Part shown: one piece after another, positions 33,544 through 41,883 of the stretch
Position numbering within the stretch: position 1 is the first letter of the stretch
How the letters are laid out: every line of letters begins with the position of its first letter
NCBI RefSeq assembly: GCF_001510715.1
Contig: NZ_LMTJ01000014.1
Span: 21,122 to 85,121 of the forward strand
DNA: 64,000 nucleotides
Direction: 5' to 3'
Origin: Bacillus sp. FJAT-29814
GTDB taxonomy: Bacteria; Bacillota; Bacilli; Bacillales; Cytobacillaceae
Program-made: the position numbers and the translations under genes
The notes under the pieces: generated by a model
What the model saw: only the letters and a program-made list of their open reading frames with translations
The model's database searches: none
Told to the model about the DNA's origin: nothing

Positions 33544-36028
33544 CGGGCGCCTTCGTAGGCGGCACCGCATGCATGACGGTAAGCGTCACGCTATTGTTCT
33601 GATAAGACACCTTGAACAGGTAGCCCCCTGTCTGCCACGCGCGATTTTCGGGCATCTGGTGGAATCTGCCTGTGACCGATCCGCCCTTCATGATGGTCAG
33701 TACGGTGCCCTGGGTCAAGGCTCCTTGCACATCCAGGACTAGTTCTCCATCTTCCAGCACCAGGTCCCCATCAGCCTCTACGCTCGTATAGTCGCTATCG
33801 CTCTTGACGGTCACGGCGAGGCGACCTTTGCGGCCGATGCGCACATCCCCGCCGACGTTCAGGACTTTGCCGGGGGCGTCGGTGAAGAGCGCCGCGGCTT
33901 CCTTCGGAGCGAGACCGGGCTCCAACACGCCGCTGTCGACGTCGATGCTGCCGGCCACGCTGCCGCTGCCGCCGAGAGTGCCGCCCTGAACGCCGATCGA
34001 GCTTGTGTGCCGGCCGGTGATCGAAAGCTTACCGCCTTCAACCGTCGTGGCGCCCTCGTAGGTGTTGTGGCCCGCCATGATCAGCGTCCCAGGGCCCTGC
34101 TTGGTCAGAGAAGCCGTGTAGAGGTTGTTGTCGATCTTGTTCTGAATGTAGGCCGCGCGCGCATCCATCCATTCTTTGCGCCACTTGACTGCGTCCTCAT
34201 AGGTGATCTTGTCGTACAACTCAGGATGGCCGTTAGTGATTTTTTGGATGTAAGGATCACCCAAAATGCCCTGAACCATGAAGGCCTGTTCGTTAAGCGT
34301 GCCGTCCGGGTTCAGCACGTTGGGACTGAATTCACCGGCGTAGGCAATGCCTTGCTCCTTGTAGCCCGCCAGCCACTCCAGATCTTCCCTTTCCCTTTCC
34401 TTGATTGCGATCTGACTGATGTCGTTCGACCAGATGTCCATGGGCGCTTTATTCATGTTGTAGGTCATGGGGCTCAGGAACTGGCCGGGGCCGTACATGC
34501 CCTTGGCCAGATCGGGAATCCCCCAGCCCCAGCGGTCGTCCGGAAGACCTTCGGGAGCGGTCCAGGCGATGGATGCTCCGGTGGGGGAGGTTTGCCCGGT
34601 GCCGAGGAATCTCACGCCGTCGGACATTTTATTGTTCGCCGTGGTGAACATCAGCTCGCGCACCTGCATGGCGTCCATGTCCGGATAGCGGGAGAGCAGA
34701 ACCCCCATCACTGCTGTCGCAACGGGCGTTGCCGGTGACGTGCCGCTAGAGTTTGAATAGCTAGTATCACCACTGCTGCTCGTGGTCCGAACGCTGTTTG
34801 AAGGGGTAGACACGGTAAACCATTTGGCGAGCCCCGCCTCGTTAAATCCGTACTGCTTTGTGTATTCGGGAACGGTCGCAGTAGGTGGTTGCACCCCGCC
34901 GACTGCTACCCACTGATTTTCCGCCAAGGGATTGAAGAGGGGATACGCCGGACGAAAATAAGGGTTGTTCCAGTCGTTGTTGCCGGCCGACCTTACGTTG
35001 ACGGTACCGCTGTCCTTGATGGCGTCCCAGGTGGCCTCCATAAAGGAACGTCCGGGGTGGTTCGGATTATATTGAATACCATCTTCAGAATAGCTTTTCT
35101 TGAACAAGAAATACTGGTACTCCAGATCCTTCAAGTACTCGTTGGGGAGGATAGTCCTCATTGCCGTGGCGTTGGCGCTGTCTTTGCCAATCACTTGATA
35201 AGCGTTGGCGAGGTTGCCGTTGGCTCCAAGATCGTTTCCTAAACCGTCATAGCGGGTTCTGTCAAGAGTCTGGACATAAGAGCCCCAACTGCTGTTGATG
35301 ACCTGCGCGCCTGCGTCGACCATGGCCTTATTGGCTGTATACCAGTACACGTAATCGTGGAAGGGACCGTGGGACTGGCTATCGGAACCGCCGGTCTTGG
35401 CAGCATATATTTTCGATCCAAAGGCGATGCCGTGCATGCCTTTACCATCGCGGATGCCGGAGATAATCCCAAGCATACCGGTCCCGTGCGAGTAGTCACT
35501 TGTTTTCGCCAGATCACTGGCCACAGTGAACCACTCGCCCGCAGTAAACGGGTTCGCAGGAGTTGCGCTGCGATACCCGAAGCCGGACGTGCCGTAGACA
35601 CCCTCCGCTCTCACCGAATCGATCAGCCCCGTCTGAAATTCTTCGTGTGTAGCCCTGTGGCCCGAATCCATCATGCCCAGCGTGACGCCCTGACCGAAAT
35701 ACCCCAGGGCGTAAGCAGTGGACGCGTTTACCGCGGCGAGCTGCCATGAGGAATTGATCACTGTGCCAGGAGTAGAAGGATCATAGCCGGTATAATAACC
35801 ATATTCCGGCGTTTCCCAACTGGTTTTAGCGGCTGCCATTTCCCCTGGATTCTGGGCGACAAAGCCGGGGTCTCCCGGGTACGTCCACGAAAGCGCGCTG
35901 GCCGGAGAACCGGAAATGGCTAGTAAGGACAAGCAAACAATAGGCGAAAGGAAAAATTTCACCCCCTTGCTTTGTTGCCACTTTGTCACAATGCCACTTT
36001 GCCGACTTGGTTGATGCTTTGTTTCCAT
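33521..36028 (-). CDS. S8 (subtilisin-like) serine protease with autotransporter-associated beta-strand repeat
   Basis: The 835-residue protein has an N-terminal signal peptide (hydrophobic core near 24-40, cleavage likely after SPASA at 45). The subtilase domain carries Asp121 (MMDSGH), His181 (YSHGTG), oxyanion Asn near 350 (SAGNND) and Ser431 (SSGTSPATP). A C-terminal region near 645-720 has the PATR pattern (GPGTLIMAGHNTYEGATTV, then GTLGGSGSVAG). Such proteins are usually autotransporter passengers of Gram-negative bacteria. Here the outer-membrane barrel is absent and the reading frame ends in PGQNQKKN just past the passenger. Its DNA is far richer in G+C than everything around it, so recent transfer is very likely. 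ATG 36028 follows GGGGGG on the minus strand. Confidence 0.88.
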   Translation of the reverse strand: METKHQPSRQSGIVTKWQQSKGVKFFLSPIVCLSLLAISGSPASALSWTYPGDPGFVAQNPGEMAAAKTSWETPEYGYYTGYDPSTPGTVINSSWQLAAVNASTAYALGYFGQGVTLGMMDSGHRATHEEFQTGLIDSVRAEGVYGTSGFGYRSATPANPFTAGEWFTVASDLAKTSDYSHGTGMLGIISGIRDGKGMHGIAFGSKIYAAKTGGSDSQSHGPFHDYVYWYTANKAMVDAGAQVINSSWGSYVQTLDRTRYDGLGNDLGANGNLANAYQVIGKDSANATAMRTILPNEYLKDLEYQYFLFKKSYSEDGIQYNPNHPGRSFMEATWDAIKDSGTVNVRSAGNNDWNNPYFRPAYPLFNPLAENQWVAVGGVQPPTATVPEYTKQYGFNEAGLAKWFTVSTPSNSVRTTSSSGDTSYSNSSGTSPATPVATAVMGVLLSRYPDMDAMQVRELMFTTANNKMSDGVRFLGTGQTSPTGASIAWTAPEGLPDDRWGWGIPDLAKGMYGPGQFLSPMTYNMNKAPMDIWSNDISQIAIKEREREDLEWLAGYKEQGIAYAGEFSPNVLNPDGTLNEQAFMVQGILGDPYIQKITNGHPELYDKITYEDAVKWRKEWMDARAAYIQNKIDNNLYTASLTKQGPGTLIMAGHNTYEGATTVEGGKLSITGRHTSSIGVQGGTLGGSGSVAGSIDVDSGVLEPGLAPKEAAALFTDAPGKVLNVGGDVRIGRKGRLAVTVKSDSDYTSVEADGDLVLEDGELVLDVQGALTQGTVLTIMKGGSVTGRFHQMPENRAWQTGGYLFKVSYQNNSVTLTVMHAVPPTKAPGQNQKKN

Positions 36029-36128
36029 TTTTGAAACCCCCCAATTTAGACTTGGATAATATTGGTATATTCTCCTCCTTCCTTATTCGGCAAAAAGAAA
36101 AATTCACCTTCCAAATGTATGTTATATC

Positions 36129-37190
36129 TATAAAATCGTACAAAGGTCCTAAAGGAAGAAAAGATCATGAATGAAATTGCTTCATATCATGGAATTCATG
36201 TCAATCAAATTCGACAATGGAGGAATTCATTTCTTGAACAAATGCCCCTGATCTTCGCTAAAGAAAATAAAAAAGCGGATCAAATGAAGGCAGAATATGA
36301 AAATCAAATTGAAAACCTCTACGCTGAGGTTGGTCGCTTAACCATGCACTTGTCGTGGCTTAAAAAAAATCTGGAATCAAGGAGTAGGGCCGAGCGTATT
36401 CAAATGATTGATTGGGATGATAAAGAGCTGCCAATCACTACCCAGGCTGAGCTGCTAGGCTCAATCGTTCTAGTTTGTATTATAAGCCTGTCGAGCTTCT
36501 GCTGAGGAAATATTTATCAAGCATAAAATTGATGGAATTTATACCAAACATCCCTATTTTGGCTCCAGGCGAATGACTGTTGTTCTAAACAACAATGAAC
36601 TAAATATTAATCGCAAGGCTGTACAACGCCATATAAGAGAAATGGGCATTACAAGGATTTCTCCTGGACCTAACATTAGTAAACGCAATCTGGAGCACCG
36701 GATTTATCCGTATCTCCTTAGAAATTTGACCATTACCCACCCTAATCACGTCTGGGGTATTGATATTACCTATAATCGCCTCCAACATGGCTGGATGTAT
36801 CTTGTGGCCTTAATAGACTGGTATTCTCGCTTTGTCGTTAGCTAGGAGCTTGACCAAACACTAGAGATTGAGTTTGTCTTAGAAGCAGTGAAACGGGCTC
36901 TGTCGGTAGGGCAGCCTGAGATCTTAAACAGTGATCAGGGCAGCCATTTCACCAGTCCCCAATATACCGAATTACTGTTGGATAAAGACATCCGAATTAG
37001 TATGGACGGAAAAGGAAGAGCCCTTGACAATATTGTTACTGAGAGGTTATGGAGAACGATTAAAACTGAATAGAGGTGGTAGCGGTAATAGGGATTAGAT
37101 TAAAAATTTCAATTTGGTAAACGAGCATAGACCATTGATTTACAGCAACCCATTTAACAGGCGGTCAGGACAAGCAGTATATTGGAAGTA
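36129..37190 (+). mobile_element. IS3-family transposase remnant (orfA/orfB, frameshifts and stops)
   Basis: OrfA-like sequence begins mid-gene (LKEEKIMNEIASYHGIHVNQI) and runs into OrfB. The rve/DDE parts are readable: WGIDITY near 36757, NSDQGSHF near 36933 and NIVTERLWRT near 37035. The order matches IS3 transposases. A frameshift near 36500, an in-frame TAG at 36843-36845 and an early stop at 37071-37073 destroy it. Beyond, NEHRPLIYSNPFNRR-like sequence is the usual C-terminal region in decayed form. No terminal inverted repeats were found. Confidence 0.75.
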
Positions 37191-37283
37191 GGAACAGAAC
37201 ATTTTTCTGAAGGAACCACGGTCATGCCTCTACTGATATATGCCTTAAGGAAGTATCTTAATCCCATAACACGTGCAACTTTA

Positions 37284-37302
37284 GTGACCACAATTTGACC
37301 AC
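37284..37302 (+). promoter_or_regulatory. Right arm-type integrase-binding sites
   Basis: GTGACCAC (37284-37291) and TTGACCAC (37295-37302) are spaced 11 bases apart, exactly as the first pair at the left end (32046, 32057), and are followed by the same CGA. Confidence 0.6.
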
Positions 37303-37346
37303 GAAACATATAGAAGGATATATTATTTCATTTCCAATGGAACCTA

Positions 37347-37372
37347 GAAAAGCCGGTTTACCCGGCTTTTTT
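37347..37372 (+). terminator. Intrinsic terminator inside the right end of the element
   Basis: AAAAGCCGG pairs with CCGGCTTTT around TTTAC, followed by TTTTTTAG. No intact gene precedes it now; it may be left from a lost phage gene. Confidence 0.75.
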
Positions 37373-37417
37373 AGTGAGTGTATTGATTTGTGTTTTTCCA
37401 TATTTACTATAAGAATT

Positions 37418-37568
37418 AAAGAGCGTAAGAAGTACGGTCTTAAAGGCGCTCGTCGTGCACCTCAGTTCTCAAAGCGTTAATTATCAACGTTTCGAAGGCT
37501 CTCAAGCATTTTGCTTGGGGGTCTTTTTTATCCCGGAAAAGTACTTTTGATCACATTTTGACTACAGA
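37418..37568 (+). repeat. Right attachment repeat (attR-like), copy of the rpsI 3' end
   Basis: It matches 31917-32067 without gaps. The 43-base core (37439-37481) is perfect; outside it there are scattered substitutions. It includes a second copy of the rpsI terminator (37496-37529) and decayed arm-type sites TTGATCAC (37547) and TTGACTAC (37558). The short open frame over it is only a duplicate of the rpsI tail. Confidence 0.85.
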
Positions 37569-37570
37569 AA

Positions 37571-37812
37571 TAAGAGGGTCCGCACTTATCGGTGGGGATC
37601 AGGTTAAGCACCCGAGCTGATAAATAGACGGAAAATTTCCGCCTACTAAGTAATTTTTTTAAAAAAAGACTTAAATAGACGGAGAGATTCCGCTTATCGA
37701 CTTGATAAACGTAAAAATGAGGGATTTTGCTTTGCATAACCGGAAATCCTCCCCTTATTTCCCCGAAAACGAGCTCTATTCTTCGTTTAACCGGAAATTC
37801 TCCGCTTATTTT
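37571..37812 (+). repeat. Cluster of short palindromic repeats
   Basis: Four related units occur: TAAATAGACGGAAAATTTCC (37621), TAAATAGACGGAGAGATTCC (37672), TAACCGGAAATCCTCCCC (37737) and TAACCGGAAATTCTCCGC (37788), each ending in CTTAT-like sequence. A poorer fifth lies at 37571-37590. Spacings between starts are 51, 65 and 51. They resemble REP-type intergenic repeats; the stretch codes for nothing recognisable. Confidence 0.5.
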
Positions 37813-37877
37813 ACTTTTTTACATACCAATAGTGCTGCCAATACGATTGTCATTTCGGAACGGAACCCTTTACCAAA

Positions 37878-37900
37878 TTGCTTGGGGGTCTTTTTTTATA
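37878..37900 (+). repeat. Third fragment of the rpsI terminator
   Basis: TTGCTTGGGGGTCTTTTTTTA repeats the right half of the terminator copy at 37510-37530. The preceding stem half is only weakly similar. It suggests that more than one insertion or deletion happened behind rpsI. Between here and 38004 I see nothing further. Confidence 0.5.
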
Positions 37901-38003
37901 GGTAAAATCGCGACTCTTTTTTGAATAAAAGTCCTTTTAAAGTTCCTACATAAGAAAAGATGCAATGGGCAACATAGCCATAGCAATAAAACATGACCCA
38001 AAA

Positions 38004-38038
38004 TTGTAAATTATTACGATAGCATACTAGTATACAAC
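38004..38038 (+). promoter_or_regulatory. Promoter with GntR-type palindrome, GH3 gene 1
   Basis: TTGTAA (38004-38009) and TAGTAT (38028-38033) are spaced by 18 bases. The -10 lies inside the palindrome GCATACTAGTATAC (38022-38035), which recurs at two other promoters of this locus. Confidence 0.6.
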
Positions 38039-38162
38039 AAAGAAGTATTTGTGTAAGATTGTATTAAAGGGCTTTCATTTTCTGTTCTATAAAATAGGGC
38101 TGAGTATTTATTATGATGATGAAATCCTTTGATGATGAATTACCTTACTAAGGAGGATACAT

Positions 38163-39926
38163 ATGTCAAAAAAGGTAGATTTAAAAGCAAAACCATATAA
38201 CCTGACCGATGAGGACATTAAATGGGTGCAGGACACAATCCAATCCATGTCAACCGAAGAGAAGATTGGCCAATTGTTCGTTAATATGGGCTCAAGCCGT
38301 ACAGAAGAATACTTAACAGATATGGTAAACAACTATCATATTGGCGCTGTTCGCTATAATCCGGGAAAAGCCGAAGAAGTATATGATCAAAACAAAATCC
38401 TTCAAGAAAACAGCAAAATTCCTTTGCTGATCGCTGCTAATACCGAAGCGGGTGGAAATGGTGCTTGTACGGACGGTACTGAGGTTGGAGTGGAAGTGAA
38501 AATTGGCGCAACCAAGGACACAAAATGGGCGTATGAAATGGGACGAGTTTCTGGTGTGGAAGCTTCGGCCATTGGCTGTAACTGGAGCTTTGCCCCAATC
38601 GTTGATATTAACTATAACTGGCGCAACCCCATCATTTCTAGTCGTTCATTTGGCTCTGACCCAGATTTGGTTCTTGAAATGAGTCTCGCATACATGAAAG
38701 GAATCCAAGAAAGCGGGATCGCTCCGGCTGCGAAACACTGGCCTGGGGATGGTGTTGATGAGCGCGACCAGCATCTATCCTTCAGCGTCAACAGCCTATC
38801 AACCGAGGATTGGGATAAGACGTTCGGTAAAGTATATCAAGGCTTAATCGATGCCGGCCTGCCGTCCATCATGGCTGGACACATTCATTTGCCTGCCTAT
38901 CAAAGACATTTTAATCCTGATGTGAAAGATGAAGAGCTGCTTCCAGCTACTCTTTCTAAAGAAATCACAACCGATTTGTTGCGCGGAAAATTAGGTTTTA
39001 ATGGAGTAGTTGTAACTGATGCCAGCCACATGCTGGGGCTGACAGGAGCCATGAAGAGAAGTGAACTACTGCCAACATCCATTGCGGCAGGATGTGATCT
39101 ATTCCTATTCTTTAATGATCCCGATGAGGATTTCGGGTACATGATGGATGGCTATAAAAAAGGAACTATTACGGAAGACCGCCTGCAAGAAGCTTTAGAG
39201 CGTATTTTAGGCTTGAAAGCAATGCTCGGTCTTCATAAAAAAGCTAAAACTGGAATTTTACCACCTAAAGAGGAAGCACTAGCTAAAATCGGCCTTCCGG
39301 AAAATAAAGCATTGTTCAAAGAAGTAGCGGATCAAGCGATTACTTTAGTAAAAGATAAACAAAACATCTGGCCAGTTACTCCTGAAAAGTACAAGCGCGT
39401 ATTGTTAGTTGATGTTAAAGGTGTACAAGGCGGATTCGGTGCATTGATTGGCAGTAAAGAAAAAGCTGTTGATATGATGAAAGAATTGTTGGAAGCAAAA
39501 GGGTTCGAAGTTACTGTCTGGGAATCGACGGAAGAGAAAATCATGAAACTTCCAGAGGAAGAAAGATTCGCCGCCATAGCCAACGTATATGCGCAAAAGC
39601 GGCCAATTACGGATTTAACAGATCATTATGATCTGATTATTAATATCGCCAATGTGAATCCGGGAACCGTACAAAGAATCGTTTGGCCAGCAAGTAAAGG
39701 GACACCAGATATTCCCTTCTATATCCATGAAGTGCCAACTATTTTTGTATCTGTTCAATACCCATATCATCTTGCAGACGTACCACAGGTAAAAACGTAC
39801 ATCAATACGTATGACAGCAAGAAGCAAACGCTAGAGCTGCTTGTCGACAAATTAATGGGACAGTCCGAGTTTAAAGGCGATAGCCCTGTTGATGCATTCT
39901 GCGGCTTTATTGACACTCGTATCTAA
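38163..39926 (+). CDS. Glycoside hydrolase family 3 protein (NagZ-like active site), copy 1
   Basis: The 587-residue protein has the GH3 N-terminal barrel. Lys191-His192 lie in KHWPGDG, and an Asp202/His204 pair in ERDQH corresponds to the NagZ-type acid/base loop. The nucleophile Asp286 is in VVVTDASH. There is no signal peptide, so it works in the cytoplasm on an imported substrate. NagZ-like enzymes release N-acetylglucosamine; the surrounding glucuronate genes suggest a beta-linked glucuronide or GlcNAc-glucuronate disaccharide instead, which is inference. AAGGAGG precedes the ATG. It is paralogous to the gene at 48910 and has its own promoter and terminator. Confidence 0.85.
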   Translation: MSKKVDLKAKPYNLTDEDIKWVQDTIQSMSTEEKIGQLFVNMGSSRTEEYLTDMVNNYHIGAVRYNPGKAEEVYDQNKILQENSKIPLLIAANTEAGGNGACTDGTEVGVEVKIGATKDTKWAYEMGRVSGVEASAIGCNWSFAPIVDINYNWRNPIISSRSFGSDPDLVLEMSLAYMKGIQESGIAPAAKHWPGDGVDERDQHLSFSVNSLSTEDWDKTFGKVYQGLIDAGLPSIMAGHIHLPAYQRHFNPDVKDEELLPATLSKEITTDLLRGKLGFNGVVVTDASHMLGLTGAMKRSELLPTSIAAGCDLFLFFNDPDEDFGYMMDGYKKGTITEDRLQEALERILGLKAMLGLHKKAKTGILPPKEEALAKIGLPENKALFKEVADQAITLVKDKQNIWPVTPEKYKRVLLVDVKGVQGGFGALIGSKEKAVDMMKELLEAKGFEVTVWESTEEKIMKLPEEERFAAIANVYAQKRPITDLTDHYDLIINIANVNPGTVQRIVWPASKGTPDIPFYIHEVPTIFVSVQYPYHLADVPQVKTYINTYDSKKQTLELLVDKLMGQSEFKGDSPVDAFCGFIDTRI

Positions 39927-39932
39927 TAAATT

Positions 39933-39971
39933 AGCCCTCAGCCTAATGTGTTGGGGGTTACTTCTTTTAAA
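39933..39971 (+). terminator. Terminator after GH3 gene 1
   Basis: CCCTCAGC (39935-39942) pairs with GTTGGGGG (39950-39957), with wobble pairs, followed by TTACTTCTTTT. Confidence 0.6.
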
Positions 39972-40055
39972 AAGCAAATAATTATAAAAAGCTTTTATTA
40001 AAAAATCAAGTGGAAAATGCATTTGGAAGTTATTTTAGAAAAAAAACGTCGAATT

Positions 40056-40069
40056 TGTTAACGGTTACA
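40056..40069 (+). promoter_or_regulatory. cre-like site (CcpA)
   Basis: TGTTAACGGTTACA fits the CcpA consensus TGWNANCGNTNWCA at every position. It lies just upstream of the -35 of the transporter promoter, so glucose repression is likely. Confidence 0.65.
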
Positions 40070-40077
40070 ATTTCCTG

Positions 40078-40116
40078 TTGCAAACTCTTTTTCTGCATGC
40101 TAGTATACTAGTATAT
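40078..40116 (+). promoter_or_regulatory. Promoter with GntR-type palindrome, transporter gene
   Basis: TTGCAA (40078-40083) and TAGTAT (40101-40106) are spaced by 17 bases. The -10 begins the palindrome TAGTATACTAGTATA (40101-40115). The 250-base leader that follows (40117-40363) has a strong GGAGGG (40126-40131) with no start codon behind it, and no recognised gene. Confidence 0.65.
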
Positions 40117-40363
40117 CGAAGAAAAGGAGGGAACAAATCTTATATCCACCTTGTTATAGAGAGCCTGGTCGATCTGAATTTGAAATGATTACTGTTTTTA
40201 ATATTTTCTTGTTGGGAATTTTAACAAAGAGAGATCGAACAAGCAGGGTAGGATTTGGGTATAAGAATAGATTGAGATGCCCTATTTTCTTTGTTTACTA
40301 AATTTATTCAGCAAAATGAAATCGCTTTAACACATCGTGATTCTAACTTTTGGGGTGAAAAAA

Positions 40364-41746
40364 ATGGAAAAAAAACGTCCTTTTGGTACGAGAGACAAGT
40401 TTGGTTATTTGTTTGGTGATTTTGGCAACGATTTCTTCTTTATGCTTGTATTAGCATTCTTAATGGTATTTTATACAGATGTTCTGCATTTAAATCCTAA
40501 AGCTGTAGGCCTACTGTTTGTGGTTGCACGTTTATGGGATGCGTTTGCTGATATGGCATGGGGTCGTTTTATTGATACTAGGACGACCGGGAAAAACGGG
40601 AAATTTAGACCATGGATTTTGAGAATGTCCTTTCCGCTTGTCATAACTGGTGTTTTAATGTTTGCCTATATTCCAGGAATGTCACATGGGTTTTATTTAG
40701 CTTATGCTTACGTGACCTATATTGTTTGGGGAACATTATATAGTACGGTTAACATCCCTTACGGATCAATGGCGTCTGTTATGTCAGCTGATCCTGTAGA
40801 GCGTACAGCCTTATCTTCTTGGAGAACAGTCGGGTCACAATTGGCAGGATTAGTCATAAATGTTGTCGGACCTATCATTCTGTTTGTAGACAACAAAGCA
40901 GTTCCAAGCCGCTTTTTCATGGCAGCACTTATTTTTGGCCTATTGGCAATTGCATGTTACATTGCTTGTTATAGAATGACTACTGAGCGCATTGTTGTGA
41001 ATGAAAAAGCTAAGTCTAAAGTTAAAAAAGGCGCAACACTAAAAGGTATTGCCAAAAACAAACCATTAATTTTCTTCCTTGCCGCTTCGCTAATTTTCAT
41101 GGTAAACCTGATGTTGATTGGTGCGGTGAACGTTTACTTGTTTAAAGATTACTTTGGAACCGCTAAAGCTTTAAGTTTTGTCGGTCTAATACAATCTGCA
41201 GCTGTATTTGTAATGGCACCATTCATTCATAAATTAGTGAAAAAATTTGGTAAAAAAGAATTGGTATCTGTAAGTATTTTAGTGGCAGGTCTTGTGTATG
41301 TAGCTTTATATCTGCTGCCGAACTTAAGTGCAACGCAATTCACTGCTCTCCTAGCTATTGCAATGCTTGGTTATGGTACATTTAACCTTGTGATCTGGGC
41401 ATTCGTTACTGATATTATTGATTATCACGAATATTTAACTGGGTTGCGTGAGGATGGCACGATTTATGCGATCTATTCGATGGCACGTAAAATTGGACAA
41501 GCTGTTGCCGGAGGAGTCGGTGCTGCAGCCATTGCAGCTGTTGGGTACAACTCTCAACTCGAAGTACAAACAGCTGAAACGCTTCGTGGAATCCATATGG
41601 TTGGTACGCTCATCCCTGCAATCGTATTTTTGAGTGTATTTGTAATCATTACATTCCTATATCCTTTAAACAAAAAACGTACAGAACAACTTGCTGCTGA
41701 TTTATCTGAAAAGAGACAAGCTGCTGTGTCTGGAAAAACAGCATAA
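40364..41746 (+). CDS. GPH-family (MelB/UidB-type) sugar:cation symporter
   Basis: The 460-residue membrane protein has about twelve hydrophobic segments. Its N-terminus, with FGYLFGDFGNDFFF and LWDAFADMAWGRFIDTR, is the signature of glycoside-pentoside-hexuronide symporters. The family includes the glucuronide carrier UidB, which fits the glucuronate genes that follow. The ATG at 40364 follows GGGGTG; an in-frame ATT/ATG further upstream has no ribosome-binding site. A terminator follows, so it is transcribed from its own operator-bearing promoter. The exact substrate is unproven. Confidence 0.9.
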   Translation: MEKKRPFGTRDKFGYLFGDFGNDFFFMLVLAFLMVFYTDVLHLNPKAVGLLFVVARLWDAFADMAWGRFIDTRTTGKNGKFRPWILRMSFPLVITGVLMFAYIPGMSHGFYLAYAYVTYIVWGTLYSTVNIPYGSMASVMSADPVERTALSSWRTVGSQLAGLVINVVGPIILFVDNKAVPSRFFMAALIFGLLAIACYIACYRMTTERIVVNEKAKSKVKKGATLKGIAKNKPLIFFLAASLIFMVNLMLIGAVNVYLFKDYFGTAKALSFVGLIQSAAVFVMAPFIHKLVKKFGKKELVSVSILVAGLVYVALYLLPNLSATQFTALLAIAMLGYGTFNLVIWAFVTDIIDYHEYLTGLREDGTIYAIYSMARKIGQAVAGGVGAAAIAAVGYNSQLEVQTAETLRGIHMVGTLIPAIVFLSVFVIITFLYPLNKKRTEQLAADLSEKRQAAVSGKTA

Positions 41747-41756
41747 TTCATAAAAA

Positions 41757-41790
41757 AGATAGTTAATCGCGTGTTAACTATCTTCTTCTT
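41757..41790 (+). terminator. Terminator after the symporter gene
   Basis: AAGATAGTTAA (41757-41767) pairs perfectly with TTAACTATCTT (41774-41784), followed by CTTCTTTTC. Confidence 0.7.
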
Positions 41791-41801
41791 TTCGCATTAT
41801 A

Positions 41802-41831
41802 TTGTGTGAATGCTGTCACAAATGGTATTAT
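41802..41831 (+). promoter_or_regulatory. Weak promoter candidate for the gntR gene
   Basis: TTGTGT (41802-41807) and TATTAT (41826-41831) are spaced by 18 bases. It lacks the TAGTATAC palindrome seen at the other promoters. Confidence 0.4.
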
Positions 41832-41883
41832 GGGTATAGATTTGTTCAATTGAAGGGGTAACCAATAGGGAGTGTACCAAAGT

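Larger units (their letters stand above)
31938..37481 (+). mobile_element. Integrated element in the rpsI 3' end (about 5.5 kb, decayed)
   Basis: The element is bounded by the 43-base perfect repeats at 31938-31980 and 37439-37481. It carries a 5'-truncated tyrosine integrase next to the left end, arm-type sites at both ends, a triple zinc-motif gene, a G+C-rich subtilase and a decayed IS3-family transposase. It is probably no longer able to excise alone because the integrase lacks its N-terminal domains. Confidence 0.8.

Noticed and set aside
34007..34738. Long plus-strand open frame (243 codons) and others antisense to the subtilase
   Set aside because: They are shadows produced by the G+C-rich codons of the minus-strand protease; no ribosome-binding sites and no family pattern.
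37295..37480. Open frame ending in the S9 tail (KYGLKGARRAPQFSKR)
   Set aside because: It only reads through the duplicated rpsI 3' end; the upstream part is non-coding and holds a terminator.
37571..37812. Possible CRISPR array
   Set aside because: The palindromic units are not identical, spacers are not uniform, there are too few copies and no cas genes are present.
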